Shown in pieces: positions 45,604 to 58,654 of a stretch of 64,000 nt of DNA. A model generated the notes under the pieces. The model made no database searches. It was not told the origin of the DNA and saw only the letters and a program-made list of their open reading frames with translations. This DNA is from Glandiceps talaboti (Eukaryota; Hemichordata; Enteropneusta; Spengelidae): contig NC_135551.1 in assembly GCF_964340395.1 (NCBI RefSeq), forward strand, positions 6,721,463 to 6,785,462. Direction: 5' to 3'. Numbering within the stretch: the first letter of the stretch is position 1; the number at the start of each line of letters is the position of its first letter. Made by a program: the position numbers and the translations under genes.

Positions 45604-48600
45604 TTATGGACATTTTTGTTTGCCCTTTGGTGACCCCATAATTGGAACTGGTGCACGTTTGAGGACCTCTAATGCAGCTTTGTTCAGATTCTGACTAGGT
45701 TCCCATGAGTTTTTGTCGGATGAAAATCCAGCCCACTTGATTAGATATTGCAATTGACCATTTTTGTACCGTCCTTTCATAATTTTCTCTATACCAAAAT
45801 AGTTATCATTGTCGTCTTTATCAGTATTTACATCAGAGTCATTCTCAACACTCTGTTCTAACCTCCGTCTCTCAGCACGTGTGCGTACATTGTTACGCCA
45901 AGTTTTAGAGGCTGTAGTCTGTATTTGCTTGCTTCCTGTTTCAGGAGCACTCTGGTCCTGTGGGATGCTATACAATTCTGTATCAGATTGTAAATGGTAG
46001 TTTGTACTTTGTGTTCTTTGGTTCACTAACGGATCAATGCCTTGGCTATCTTCTACATCGTCTGAAGTGTGCATGTCAGTATTTCTGCCACTTAGAAGAT
46101 GGTCTGGCCGTAAACGGGCATGTTTTAACCTATTTGCATGAATCACCTTATTGTATTTCTTAGAACTGTCAATATATTGAAGTTTGAAATTGACAGGTGA
46201 GACTTGTTCCTTGATACGAAAAGGTCCCCGAAATGGATGATGAAACTTTGGACTGCATCCAACTTTTACGGCTGGATGATGAAGATACACTATATCACCT
46301 ACTGTAAACTTATGTGATGTATTCGCTTTTGCATCATAACGCAATTTCATATCTGCTTGTGCCTTTGTTATGTTCTCCTTTGCTAACTGTATCGCCATGT
46401 TTCTACATCTTGCCATTTCATGAAGATGAAAATCGACATTCCTTGATACACCTAGTCGCGGTAATATTTCAGCATCAACCGGAAGTCTAGGTTCAGTACC
46501 GAACATCACTTTGAAAGGTGACATTTTCGTAGTTTCATGGGGTGTGGCCCTATATGCAAATAACACAGATTGGAGATATACATCCCAATCATCAGATTCG
46601 TCTGATGTATACATTGATAACATATTTAAAAGCGTACTGTTCATACGTTCAGTGAGCCCGTTGCATGCTGGGTGATATGCAGATGAACGTGTCTTTGTAA
46701 TATCAAAAAATCTACATACTTCCTTAATAAGATGTGACATGAACGATGCTCCTTGATCTGATAACAAGGAATTTGGGAATCCATATACACAAAAGATATC
46801 CTCAAATAATACCTTAGCGACTGTTTCCGCCCGAGTATTCGGAAGAGCGAAGGCCCATGCAAACTTGGAAAGATATTCTGTAACTACCAGAATGTAACTG
46901 TTTCCGCGTTTCGTAGTCTTTAATTTGCCTAAGAAATCAAAACCAATGCGGTCCATTAAACCATTAACAGGTATTGGCAATAATTGACTTCTATAACGAC
47001 GCCCTCTTTTTCTCATATGACAATGAGAACATAAAGCTACATAATCATTGACGTCCTTAAGTAGATTATCCCAATAGTATTTTGTTCTGATCGCATGTAA
47101 TGTCCTTGAAGTTCCCAAATGACCTCCTGTGACATCATCATGAATTCGCTTTAGTATGTAAAGTTGTAATGTTTTAGGCACGACAAGTTGTCTAATACAA
47201 TCTTTCGCCTTGTACGACTTTCCTGTGGGGGACCAAAAATGGTATAGGACATTGTTTAATAACACATAATTCGCATGCCCTTGAATTAATTTTTGTGCAT
47301 GTTTTGCTTCTTTTGGTAGTTCACCATTCTCCAAATAAGCTATAATAGGCTTTATGTGCCGGTCTGCTCTTTGCAATTTTGACATGTGTTCCGACCTTAT
47401 GTCGAAGTCATCAACATCTATAACGTTATTAAGTGAAGAAGTAATCTCTGAGTTTCGCGAGTTATTTTGCCGGCTTAATGCAACTTCACTATCAGATTTC
47501 TCATATAAATACCTTATATCAACAATAGAATCATCAGCTGTGTTTGTCTGCATATGTGCAATTTCAGGTATGATAGTATTGTCTGGTATCTCCAGAGTTA
47601 ACACTGAGGGAATGACATCGTCAGTTTGAGTGGCCTGACTTGTGCAAGTATCAGATGTACTAAAATCTGAATCTTTGTATGTCTCTTTTGGATATTTACG
47701 TCTTGATAGACAATCTGCATGTGGAATACTCAAACCTGATCTGTGCTCGATATCAAATGTATATTCCTGTACTTTTAATACCCATCTGGCTATACGACCG
47801 CTAGATGTTTTTGTTTTGAATAGATATGGCAAATTTGCATGATCAGTAACTACTGTAAAACGGTTTCCACGAAGATATGCATCACATTGAGCTAAACCAT
47901 GCAATACTGCAAGAGCCTCACGTTCAGTCGTTGTATAATTTCGCTGCCCACGGCTAAGCGATCTTCCTCCATAACAAATTGGATGTTCTACATTGTCCTG
48001 GTTTTGTGCTAAAACATAGCCAACACTATACGCAGATGCATCGGTATAAAGGATAAATGGCTGTCCATATCGTGGATAACCTAATAGCGGAGCATTGACC
48101 AGTGCATGTTTCAATGTATCAAATGCCTGTTGACATTTATCATCCCAGACGAACTTTTTGTCCTTTTTGAATAGATCATATAATGGGCCCGCAATCTTGG
48201 AAAAATCCTTTATGAACTTACGATAGAAGCCGGCTAAGCCTAAAAAGGACTTTAACTGTTTCACATTTTTCGGGACTGGAAAGGTTTTGACGGCTTGTAT
48301 TTTATTTGGGTCAGTTGCAATACCATTCTCATTTAAGATATGTCCTAGAAATTTAACTTCTCGTTTGGCAAAATGACATTTCTTTGGACCAAGTTTGAGA
48401 TTAGCTGAACGCAAACGTGTGAGGACCATTTCCAGGTGATCTAGGTGATCACTAAATGTTTTGCTGAACAAAATTAAATCATCCACATATATTACTAAGT
48501 TTTCCCACAGCATTTTTCGGAACAGAAACTGCATTGTTTGCTGAAACGAACAGCTACTATTGCGTAATCCCTGTGGTAAAGTCTTCCATTCAAATTTCCC

Positions 48601-49872
48601 ATCAAGACTAACAAACGCGGTTTTGTACGAATCTTTGTCATTTATAGCCAATTGCCAAAATCCGCTTGTCATATCTAATGTAGTAAAGTATTTTGGAGCC
48701 TGACTTCCCACCATATCGATTGCATCTGTTACCCCTGGCAACGGAAATACTATCGGTACTGTTTGTTTGTTCAATTCTCTATAATCAACAACTAAGCGCC
48801 ACCCCGCCCCTGAAGGTTTCTTAACGAGTAGTAATGGTGACGAATATGGTGATGTGGAGGGTTTAATTATTCCTTGATCTAGCAAATTATCTAATTGTCG
48901 TCTAATTTCATTTCTTTTCTCTGGTGAAACACGATATGGTGGTCTAGATACTGGTCTAGCATTAGGTTCCAACTCAATTCGATGTTTGATCAAATCACAG
49001 TACCCTAATCTACCAGATTTATCTACAAAGGCATCCCTGTGCTTCCAAAGAATTGAGCGAAGGTCATGTAGTTGTTGGTCTGTCAAGTCATCCTCATTGA
49101 GATTAAATTGTGAAAAGAATTCGTCTTGTCCTTGTGTAGTTGTGGTGTTAACAGCTGTCCGGTCTCTGGTATGTAGGTCACTGTCAAAATGGTATAGTTC
49201 AGTGTCATTTGGTAGTGGTGAAAATGACCCCAAACGAGTATTCCTTCTGAGAATTATGTCGTTGTCATTTGTGTTGACTATTCTAACAGAAACCAAATTG
49301 TTGTGTGTTTTGGTTAACACTCTTGCTGTAGCCAAACCTAAATGACTTAATGAACTTATATTCGGTGTTATACCTAAAACACCATTAGGATAATTTTTCC
49401 TAAGTCGCGCAGTTATAATGCATTCTGAATTAGCAGGTATCAAACATTTCTCATTTGCGCGCATTAATAATGCTGATCGCAGTGACAATTTTCGACTGGC
49501 TATGTCCACAACAGCTTTGTGTTTAGTCAAAAAGTCCATCCCTATAATTAGATTCTTGTGTAAATTTCTAATTATATGGACTGGCATATTGATACAACGG
49601 TTCCCAAATCTGACTGGAATTACAATAGTTCCAATAATTGGCAATTGATGACCGGAAGGTAAATTTATAGATCGATGTTGTGATTTCGAAATTCGTAAAC
49701 GATTTAATTTAGGTATCTTTTTCAACAAAGTAGTACAAATAACTGAATTTGTTGCACCTGTGTCAATCAGTGCTGGAATTTTGTGGTTGTATATGTCAAC
49801 ATTTATCATGTTATTATTTGAAACTTTAAAGTCATCAATTTCCATATTACTTAAAGAAGGTTTATTTAGCAT
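45604..49872 (-). CDS. pol: Gypsy Pol polyprotein with chromodomain
   Basis: 1422 codons without a break. Domains by residue: aspartic protease (DTGA 37-40), reverse transcriptase (about 310-540; LPQGL 432-436, YVDD 462-465), RNase H (TDAS 610-613, TEREA 649-653, TDH 676-678), and integrase with an HHCC finger (H911, H918, C948, C951) and catalytic D979, D1039, E1075 at the usual 35-residue final spacing. A C-terminal chromodomain (about 1358-1402: YFGIEKIM, YLIKWAGF, SWEP) places it with chromoviruses, whose chromodomain directs integration to chromatin marks. The frame remains open upstream of this ATG for 90 more codons, carrying a CCHC zinc knuckle (CYNCQKHGHIASKC) at about 49960-50005. 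It meets the gag stop at 50143-50145. Start choice is therefore uncertain. Confidence 0.95.
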   Translation of the reverse strand: MLNKPSLSNMEIDDFKVSNNNMINVDIYNHKIPALIDTGATNSVICTTLLKKIPKLNRLRISKSQHRSINLPSGHQLPIIGTIVIPVRFGNRCINMPVHIIRNLHKNLIIGMDFLTKHKAVVDIASRKLSLRSALLMRANEKCLIPANSECIITARLRKNYPNGVLGITPNISSLSHLGLATARVLTKTHNNLVSVRIVNTNDNDIILRRNTRLGSFSPLPNDTELYHFDSDLHTRDRTAVNTTTTQGQDEFFSQFNLNEDDLTDQQLHDLRSILWKHRDAFVDKSGRLGYCDLIKHRIELEPNARPVSRPPYRVSPEKRNEIRRQLDNLLDQGIIKPSTSPYSSPLLLVKKPSGAGWRLVVDYRELNKQTVPIVFPLPGVTDAIDMVGSQAPKYFTTLDMTSGFWQLAINDKDSYKTAFVSLDGKFEWKTLPQGLRNSSCSFQQTMQFLFRKMLWENLVIYVDDLILFSKTFSDHLDHLEMVLTRLRSANLKLGPKKCHFAKREVKFLGHILNENGIATDPNKIQAVKTFPVPKNVKQLKSFLGLAGFYRKFIKDFSKIAGPLYDLFKKDKKFVWDDKCQQAFDTLKHALVNAPLLGYPRYGQPFILYTDASAYSVGYVLAQNQDNVEHPICYGGRSLSRGQRNYTTTEREALAVLHGLAQCDAYLRGNRFTVVTDHANLPYLFKTKTSSGRIARWVLKVQEYTFDIEHRSGLSIPHADCLSRRKYPKETYKDSDFSTSDTCTSQATQTDDVIPSVLTLEIPDNTIIPEIAHMQTNTADDSIVDIRYLYEKSDSEVALSRQNNSRNSEITSSLNNVIDVDDFDIRSEHMSKLQRADRHIKPIIAYLENGELPKEAKHAQKLIQGHANYVLLNNVLYHFWSPTGKSYKAKDCIRQLVVPKTLQLYILKRIHDDVTGGHLGTSRTLHAIRTKYYWDNLLKDVNDYVALCSHCHMRKRGRRYRSQLLPIPVNGLMDRIGFDFLGKLKTTKRGNSYILVVTEYLSKFAWAFALPNTRAETVAKVLFEDIFCVYGFPNSLLSDQGASFMSHLIKEVCRFFDITKTRSSAYHPACNGLTERMNSTLLNMLSMYTSDESDDWDVYLQSVLFAYRATPHETTKMSPFKVMFGTEPRLPVDAEILPRLGVSRNVDFHLHEMARCRNMAIQLAKENITKAQADMKLRYDAKANTSHKFTVGDIVYLHHPAVKVGCSPKFHHPFRGPFRIKEQVSPVNFKLQYIDSSKKYNKVIHANRLKHARLRPDHLLSGRNTDMHTSDDVEDSQGIDPLVNQRTQSTNYHLQSDTELYSIPQDQSAPETGSKQIQTTASKTWRNNVRTRAERRRLEQSVENDSDVNTDKDDNDNYFGIEKIMKGRYKNGQLQYLIKWAGFSSDKNSWEPSQNLNKAALEVLKRAPVPIMGSPKGKQKCP

Positions 49873-50142
49873 GCTGGATGTATTTACCTTGATACCTCCT
49901 GCATGCTTTACAGTAGAGTTAGAAGTATGAAATGGTCGCTTTTGTCGACACTTACTAGCAATATGACCATGCTTCTGACAGTTATAACATTTTCGTCTTA
50001 AATGTTTAGAAGATGATCGACTAAAACGATTTCTGTTATTACAATTGTGGTGTTGTTGTCCGTCACAGCTTGGACATTCAAACTGGTTTGGATAAAATGG
50101 CTGAAAGTTAGAGTCAGATTGAAAATAATTGTGAGGAATGTA

Positions 50143-50952
50143 TTACTCGCTTACTTTGTCATTCAGGAATTCCCGTTCATCCCATTGAGTTAATGAACGT
50201 TGCGGCTGCACCTGTTGACTAATCAATGTCTGTTGCAGCTGTTCAACTGTCTGTCCGTATTGTATGTTGTCCACAGAGTTCACAGAGGTCAAATGTCTAT
50301 CCTCGGAGGTCACACTGTCTTTACTACTGTCACAGTTGTTCTGTACTGTCTTCTTGAAATCCTTGGTATTTCCATTAGTGTCAGACAAACTGTCAATAAT
50401 TTCAAATCTTCTGGCAAAGGCACATGCCTGTTCAAAGTCAACCGGATTGTTTGTCACAGTAAACTTCATAATCGAGGGACATAATCCTTGAATAAATCGA
50501 CTTAATAATTCATCTTGATTCCGTTGGCATTGATGACACATGTGTTTCACACGAATAGCATATTCCTGTACAGATTCACCATGCTGTTGACGTAGAGAGT
50601 CTAATTCACTGTCAAGTTTCCATCTAGGTTTGCCATGATGAAATTGTAGCAAAAATGCCTCCACTAAGTCATTCCAGTTCTCTAGGATATCATCATGTAA
50701 AGTCGCAAACCAAAGTTCGGCATTGCCTTTCATAAATAAACCAAACAAATTTCTGCGTTGTCTGTCATTGTATCCTTTGAATGCAACATATGCATTAAAT
50801 TTGGGAAGCCATAAATCAGGACTGTCATTCCCACTGTATCTTAGAGGAAGTATGTCGGAAACAACATCTATTGTATTTATCCTTTGACGCAGATCATTAA
50901 TAACATCAGCAAACTCATGTCCATGTTCGTTTTGTTGATTCAGTTCATCCAT
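50143..50952 (-). CDS. gag: Gypsy Gag (capsid part)
   Basis: 269 codons from ATG to TAA. It shows a retrotransposon-gag domain (about 45-190: PLRYSGNDSPDLWLPKF, FMKGNAELWF, WNDLVEAFLLQF, SVQEYAIRVKHMC, FIQGLCP). It forms the capsid-like particle by family knowledge. The nucleocapsid zinc knuckle is not in this ORF but lies after the stop, in the same frame, leading into pol. So the stop at 50143-50145 splits Gag itself, unlike the usual gag-pol boundary. Confidence 0.92.
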   Translation of the reverse strand: MDELNQQNEHGHEFADVINDLRQRINTIDVVSDILPLRYSGNDSPDLWLPKFNAYVAFKGYNDRQRRNLFGLFMKGNAELWFATLHDDILENWNDLVEAFLLQFHHGKPRWKLDSELDSLRQQHGESVQEYAIRVKHMCHQCQRNQDELLSRFIQGLCPSIMKFTVTNNPVDFEQACAFARRFEIIDSLSDTNGNTKDFKKTVQNNCDSSKDSVTSEDRHLTSVNSVDNIQYGQTVEQLQQTLISQQVQPQRSLTQWDEREFLNDKVSE

Positions 50953-51097
50953 TTTACATTTGATGTAGTATTTTTTTGTTACTCACCCAATGGCGTTACG
51001 TGTTGTCTTCTTATCAGGTTTCGGTAAGTCTTCGTAAGGTTCAAACTTGATTCATTATACACACAAATGGTTGTCCAAGCCCCGGATCGCCAACAAT
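50953..51097 (-). promoter_or_regulatory. Gypsy leader with probable primer-binding site
   Basis: Directly inside the 5' LTR the minus strand reads TTGGCGATCCGGGGCTTGG (about 51076-51094), starting TGG as tRNA-primed sites do. Which tRNA it pairs with was not determined. Confidence 0.6.
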
Positions 51098-51680
51098 ATT
51101 ACTACTGATCTTCGCACACAGCTGATAGACCAAGTAATAACACCCGAATCACTCTCATATCTCATATCTGACTCAACTTCTGTATGTACGTACCAGGATC
51201 ACACTTGAACTTTAAAGGGAATTAGCTCAGACTACACAGTTTGTGTATAAATCTACACTCGAGACGAAGGCAAACACCCAGCATAGTGCCTCGTTCATTG
51301 ACTTCCCGCGAAGCCAAGTCCTCTTGCCAAATCATGAGTGAAGTGCCTGTCAGTCCCGTGTTCTTTATTGTGACGTCCGTAAAGTCTAAATATACATAAC
51401 GCATGGCCAATGGCCAAATAATTAATGCATTCCATATAGAGCTTTTCTAGGCGTGATCATGCCCTAAAAATATACTCAAAACATTGATGAATGATCACTA
51501 TGAATCCTAGATATTTATGAAATGCAGACCGTCGTCTCATGTATTCGAGTATGCTTGGAATCCTGTGTGGTCTAAATCCGATATCCTTGAGACAGTCTTT
51601 TGACCTTTCAGTCAAACTAGGCCATGCGATGTTGTTAAAATATTCAGTTTACTGAAAATATAAATATGTCATCTGTGACA
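51098..51680 (-). repeat. 5' LTR of the Gypsy element
   Basis: 583 bp, identical by eye to 43663-44245; carries the promoter for the minus-strand transcript by family knowledge. Confidence 0.95.
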
Positions 51681-51685
51681 CATGT

Positions 51686-52359
<674 letters not shown>

Positions 52360-53137
52360 TTAGGCGATCCCAGAAACCATTCTTAGGTTTACCCCTTTCA
52401 CATATATTATCAACCATGCTAATATTTTGAAACAAATCTCGATTAAAAGGTAATTTAGCGCTTGAAAGATGGCGACGTCCATACATACCCCCCCCCCCCG
52501 GCGCACATATTTTAATTTGCAATTATACATTACCCCCTCCCCATACACGTCAGAGAAGTACAGTATGGTACACTATATAACACACTGTAAACTAACAGTG
52601 GAAATCAACTTCAGTGTCCTTACATATCAGACATAGAGATTTCTTTACAAATGGATGTGGGCTCATTGGGCTGTAACCTGTACTTGGAAAAACTTAACCA
52701 GCAGAGTTTTCTTTTTGAATCCTATTTCTTGACAGAAACGGCACCCCCCTTCGATAACTAGTGGGGAGGGTGTGTCCCCCTCCCACAGTAGGCAATTTTT
52801 TGAAAAATAAGGACATGTAGGAGGCCATTTAGCGGCATAATATTTCAAACCATACACATTATTGGAAGCCATAAAGTACTTGAAAATTGTCTTCATACCC
52901 AAATTGTACTCTCATTTAAATTATTTACAACTGTATTACCTACACTTTAACTAATACATAGATATTTTGGCAGACACACACATTCGTTTGGCCATTGGCT
53001 GCCTAATAATTAAATGTATGGTAGGTAAATGAAGTGAACAATTTTGCAAAGTACAAGGTAAACGACTGCTCCTGTGGTTTGAATGTTCAACAAAGTCTCC
53101 ACACAGAGAGATAGAGCAAGAGAGAAGGAGACATACG

Positions 53138-53249
<112 letters not shown>

Positions 53250-53409
53250 CATACACTTACACAAATGTAAATTTACTTGGTAAACAACTGCTCCTGAGGT
53301 TTAATTTTGGTTCAAATCATGAGCAGAATATTCGGGGGCCCTTTCAGACCATCACAATTGTTATGCCCCCCTCCCTTTGAACCTCAATTTTGTTCATGCC
53401 CCCCCCCCC

Positions 53410-54250
53410 CGTAAATTCTGACTCCAGCATAATTTCAAGATTATTCCGAGCTCGGTATTACAGGCATTCGACTAGAGTCTTTATACCTCAAAGATATAAA
53501 ACAGTCCATTTCTGTACAAGGCATATCAGAAACCAAACATTTGCAGTGTGGAGTGCCACAAAACCCTGTGCTTGGTCCACTCTTACACGCGTATGCTGTC
53601 TATACACATCACCACTTGGAAAGCTAATCCGACATCACAATCTCAATATGCAACAACATGCAGACGACAACCAGATTTACCAATATATTTCCCAATCACA
53701 TACGTCAACTACAGTGTCAACTACAGTAACTAAGATGGAAACTGTTGCACATGATATTAAACGACCCAAAATAAGCTAGTTTAATGATGGCAAAACCGAG
53801 GTCCTCCTTATAACGTCTCAGTTCAACAGGCTTCCTCGTCTCATGAACCACATCAACATTGGATCGTCTTCTGTGCAGTTAGTGGATTCAGCATGTACCA
53901 TTTGTGTAACAATTGATGACCGTTATAACCTCAAGAAGCACATCTCGTTGACATGTAGATCAGTTCTTTTTCACCTCCGAACAATAGGTCGCATCATTGA
54001 TAGTGGAGGGGGCCCCTCCACTGTCTATGGTCGCATACGCCAGTATCTTACAAACGGAGTTTGTCAGAACCTTGGTCATGCACTTATATCATCGAAACCT
54101 GACTACTGGATGGCCCTTCTGTATGGGCTGCCAGCTAAAAACATTGTCCCTCTTCAACATGCCCAAAATACAGCAGCTAGGATTGTGTCAGGTACAAAGA
54201 AAACAGATCACGTCACACCGGTTCTTTCAATAACACAGTTTAGTTAGAAA
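53410..54250 (+). pseudogene. CR1/jockey-type LINE reverse transcriptase fragment (copy B)
   Basis: Better preserved than copy A. One frame reads QCGVPQNPVLGPLLHAYAVY, a second reads SPLGKLIRHHNLNMQQHADD (catalytic ADD box), and 53843-54247 reads INIGSSSVQLVDS, LKKHISLTCRS, ALISSKPDYWMALLYGLPAK and TAARIVSGTKKTDHVTPVL, the RT C-terminus of this LINE group. Frameshifts, a stop at 54245-54247 and a 34-bp palindromic insertion (53995-54028) make it dead. Confidence 0.85.
53995..54028. mobile_element. 34-bp palindromic insertion with 8-bp direct repeats
   Basis: The core AGTGGAGGGGGCCCCTCCACT is palindromic and the right end reads GTCTAT. GGTCGCAT flanks it at 53987-53994 and 54029-54036. It interrupts the LINE reading frame, where related LINEs have no such insert. 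Copy A keeps only its right half (about 9119-9134) because of a later deletion. Confidence 0.7.
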
Positions 54251-54345
54251 TCACACTGGCGTCAAGTGCAGTTACATAATAATAATATACCAGTAGGTAG
54301 GGCCTACATGTACATGTAGTCTCAGGTCACTACATTGTGATCTGA

Positions 54346-56103
54346 GATGTAGTTTACACCACTATGACCTAAGAACTTGAACCAGGGCTGAGGAGAAGTG
54401 GTCTGAGGTTAAATTTTTGCAGCTCTCGTTCAGCAATCTCAAAACATTTCAGCCTACCTCCCGTAATGAACACTTGTCAAGCATTTTTGTAGCTCCCATA
54501 CTCAAGGACTACATATATGTTTATATACGACTCAAAATATAACACTGAAATTTACTTTGAACACGTTCAGTTTCAGTAGACGTATTAAAACCCAAAATCT
54601 CCACCGTATAATTTAATATCGGTAATAGTTTACAGTCAAAAACTTTTAAATTTAGTTTTGACTAGGAGATCCCCAAGTTTTGCAAGTTGACTCATGACCG
54701 CAATCATTGCTTTACTCGCTTGAGCTGCAAGCGCTAAATACCATAGACCATAGTCTTGCTGCTAGACGTTCGGGCTTTCTTTCGATGCTATAACTATAAG
54801 CGAGCGAAGTTCGCATGTGAGGGCTTGCCCGAACTCGGATGTTCCATCCTCGATAGCGTTGTTCGGCTGTGTGTCGTATTTTATCGGAAGAACATCCGAG
54901 GGCTAGCTGATAGACTACATAGACCACTGCTTGACATAATCACGCCTAGATATTCATAAAAAGCGAACAACGTCGAGTTTATGACCACCAATAACCACTT
55001 TTCAATTTTCTTAAGAATTTCATCTCTTAGTAAATACAATAATTTTAGTTTTGACATACATGTAATTTACTTTCAAAAGACAATGTTAGAAACCCCTACC
55101 CCATTGATTCCTGTGGGAACATGCCTTTCGTGAAGAAAAATGGTTACATAACATGTCTACAAGAATTGTTGGAGAATGTCTATGTAGAATGCCACACTGA
55201 TCCCATATCCACACCTTGAGTTTTATTTTTATTGTTCTTCAATGATCTCCTTCAAAGTAATAGTCTGGATACCAATATGGTTTCTAACTAAACCACGTCT
55301 AGCCAAAAGCCCCTCAAATAGCACAAAAAGTTGTTCACCCAATCAGTGAAACCTAAATGTTTTGAAGATGTAAACAGTATATAAGTAGCATTATGAGCTG
55401 ACAAATATACCACATTTTAACATTACTGTCCCAATAAACACTAACTTTATGAGGGACTGTGTTATTGGTTAGAGTTTTGTGATTTACTAACAAAGACATG
55501 ATGTTAATGACTGTGTGGGTGGCTGTAAATGAATTTTAAATTGCATCTCATGCATTTCAAGACTTCTAGAGTAACGACTCTGACTATACTGTGAGTGGAG
55601 GTGTAAATGGTAATGATACAGTATAGGAACTAGACTATCGAAGTAATTACCTTGTCCAAAAGACTACAGTCGGATATTAATCTCACCATTATTGCCTGAA
55701 TTTATGTCTATCAAGGCGGATCTGATAAGATCATGGAAATCGAGAAACTTTCATCACTTAGTGACTTTGGACTTGAGCATTGAATACATTTGTGAAGTAC
55801 TCAGACCATGATTCATGTTTTTTTTAGAGGTTAATTCCACTAGATCGTCCACTAAATCGTCCACGAAAACAAATACATTCTATCATTCCACCATGTCACT
55901 CAACAACGCGCATCACATCCGGATACCAGTTATTCTGTGAGTTCGAATTCTATCACTTGAATTTCCGTTATTTAGTCGTCTGAAGATCGCATTCAAGCGT
56001 GAAACTCTGAGTAACGGCCTCCGTACCATAACTTGTGTACTTTGTGTAAATACAGCTCTACTTCTCAGTATTGAGCACTTTTCATTCAGTTTATGACTTA
56101 CCT

Positions 56104-56104
<1 letters not shown>
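54346..56104. other. CACTA copy B block absent from copy A
   Basis: It contains the 167-bp element at 54751, a short RT-like stretch near 55210-55260 (VLFLLFFNDLLQSN, low confidence), and a Penelope-type terminal fragment at 56059-56104. Parts near 55280-55300 and 55590-55635 recur at 62876-62995. No intact gene. Confidence 0.55.
54751..54917. mobile_element. 167-bp TIR element with exact 9-bp target duplication
   Basis: Ends TAGTCTTGCTGCTAGAC and complement TAGTCTATCAGCTAGCC are imperfect inverted repeats. CATAGACCA flanks it exactly at 54742-54750 and 54918-54926. The end TAGTCT(T/C)GCTGC(T/C)AGAC is shared with the 154-bp fold-back element at 6175, so they are one family. Confidence 0.8.

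Positions 56105-56200
<96 letters not shown>
56059..56200. repeat. Penelope-like terminal fragment plus TA array
   Basis: CTCTACTTCTCAGTATTGAGC then about 96 bp of TA (56105-56200); same order as 27741-27858. Confidence 0.4.
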
Positions 56201-56202
<2 letters not shown>

Positions 56203-56403
56203 CCATTGCTCGGTTGACGGCAACGCGGTCAAAGATAACGGGTTCTTTGCACAATACACGTGTATATAGAAATGATATCCCTTAAATTTCCCCTCTTTTC
56301 ATTCTTGCTCTTTTCAACTACAATATAGATTTTGATAATTTCCATAGGTCTCACGAGATATACTCTTCAAGGAAAAACAAGTTCGTGTCGGGGTTTGACA
56401 AGA

Positions 56404-56501
<98 letters not shown>

Positions 56502-56706
56502 CCATTGCTCGGTTGACGGCAACGCGGTCAAAGATATCGGGTTCTTTGCACAATACACGTGTATATAGAAATGATGTCCCTTAAATTTCCCCTCTTTTCA
56601 TTCTTGCTCTTTTCAACTACAATATAGATTTTGATAATTTCCATAGGTCTCACGAGATATACTCTTCAAGGAAAAACAAGTTCGTGTCGGGGTTTGACAC
56701 GAGAAT
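56105..56706. repeat. Tandem duplication of TA array plus 205-bp unit
   Basis: TA array (56105-56200) with unit 56201-56406, then TA array (56407-56499) with unit 56500-56706. The units start TTACCATTGCTCGGTTGACG and differ at only a few bases. Copy A has a single unit, preceded by a partial one (9499-9527). Confidence 0.92.
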
Positions 56707-57199
56707 AGTCTGTGCTTGGAGTAATTATACTGTCAGTATAATTTCTCAAAGGTATGTGTTATCGTGGAAGTTTAAACGTTATTTATACTTTAACGGTGTT
56801 ATAGATTTTGACCCAAGCTATGCATGCCACGGTCACAAGCTACATTCCGTCAGATCGATTTACCAAACAAGTTTGCCACAATTAACGCATCCCATCAAAC
56901 CATGGACCCTCCACAAAGGTGTAGTGTCTATGGTCAAACAAATGACAGGTCGCAGAAACTATGGTCATGGAAGTATGAACGTCGTTTATACTTCTACGCC
57001 GTGACATACAATGAGCGCAGTGCCATGATTGACCGGATTATTCAGTGTCGATAATCCCAGTTAATATAATCCCAAAGGCAAACTTGTTTTATTTACCACC
57101 TTGCCAAGCAACACAGGGTGGTGGCGAGGCGAAGTTGTAATGTACTGTCGCTTTGATATTCACGATTTTGGAAAGGAAATAGATAACATCGGGTTAGAT

Positions 57200-58650
<1,451 letters not shown>

Positions 58651-58654
58651 TATT

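Larger units (their letters stand above)
43663..51680 (-). mobile_element. Gypsy (chromodomain) LTR retrotransposon, intact-looking
   Basis: Two 583-bp LTRs (43663-44245 and 51098-51680) look identical by eye. CATGT flanks the element (43658-43662 and 51681-51685). It is read on the minus strand: 5' LTR 51680-51098, leader, gag, pol, about 1.35 kb of non-coding sequence, polypurine tract, 3' LTR. Identical LTRs indicate a very recent insertion into CACTA copy B. No env-like frame is seen. Confidence 0.95.

Noticed and set aside
45809-49648. Plus-strand ORFs of 63-119 codons
   Set aside because: Shadows of the minus-strand Gypsy pol gene.
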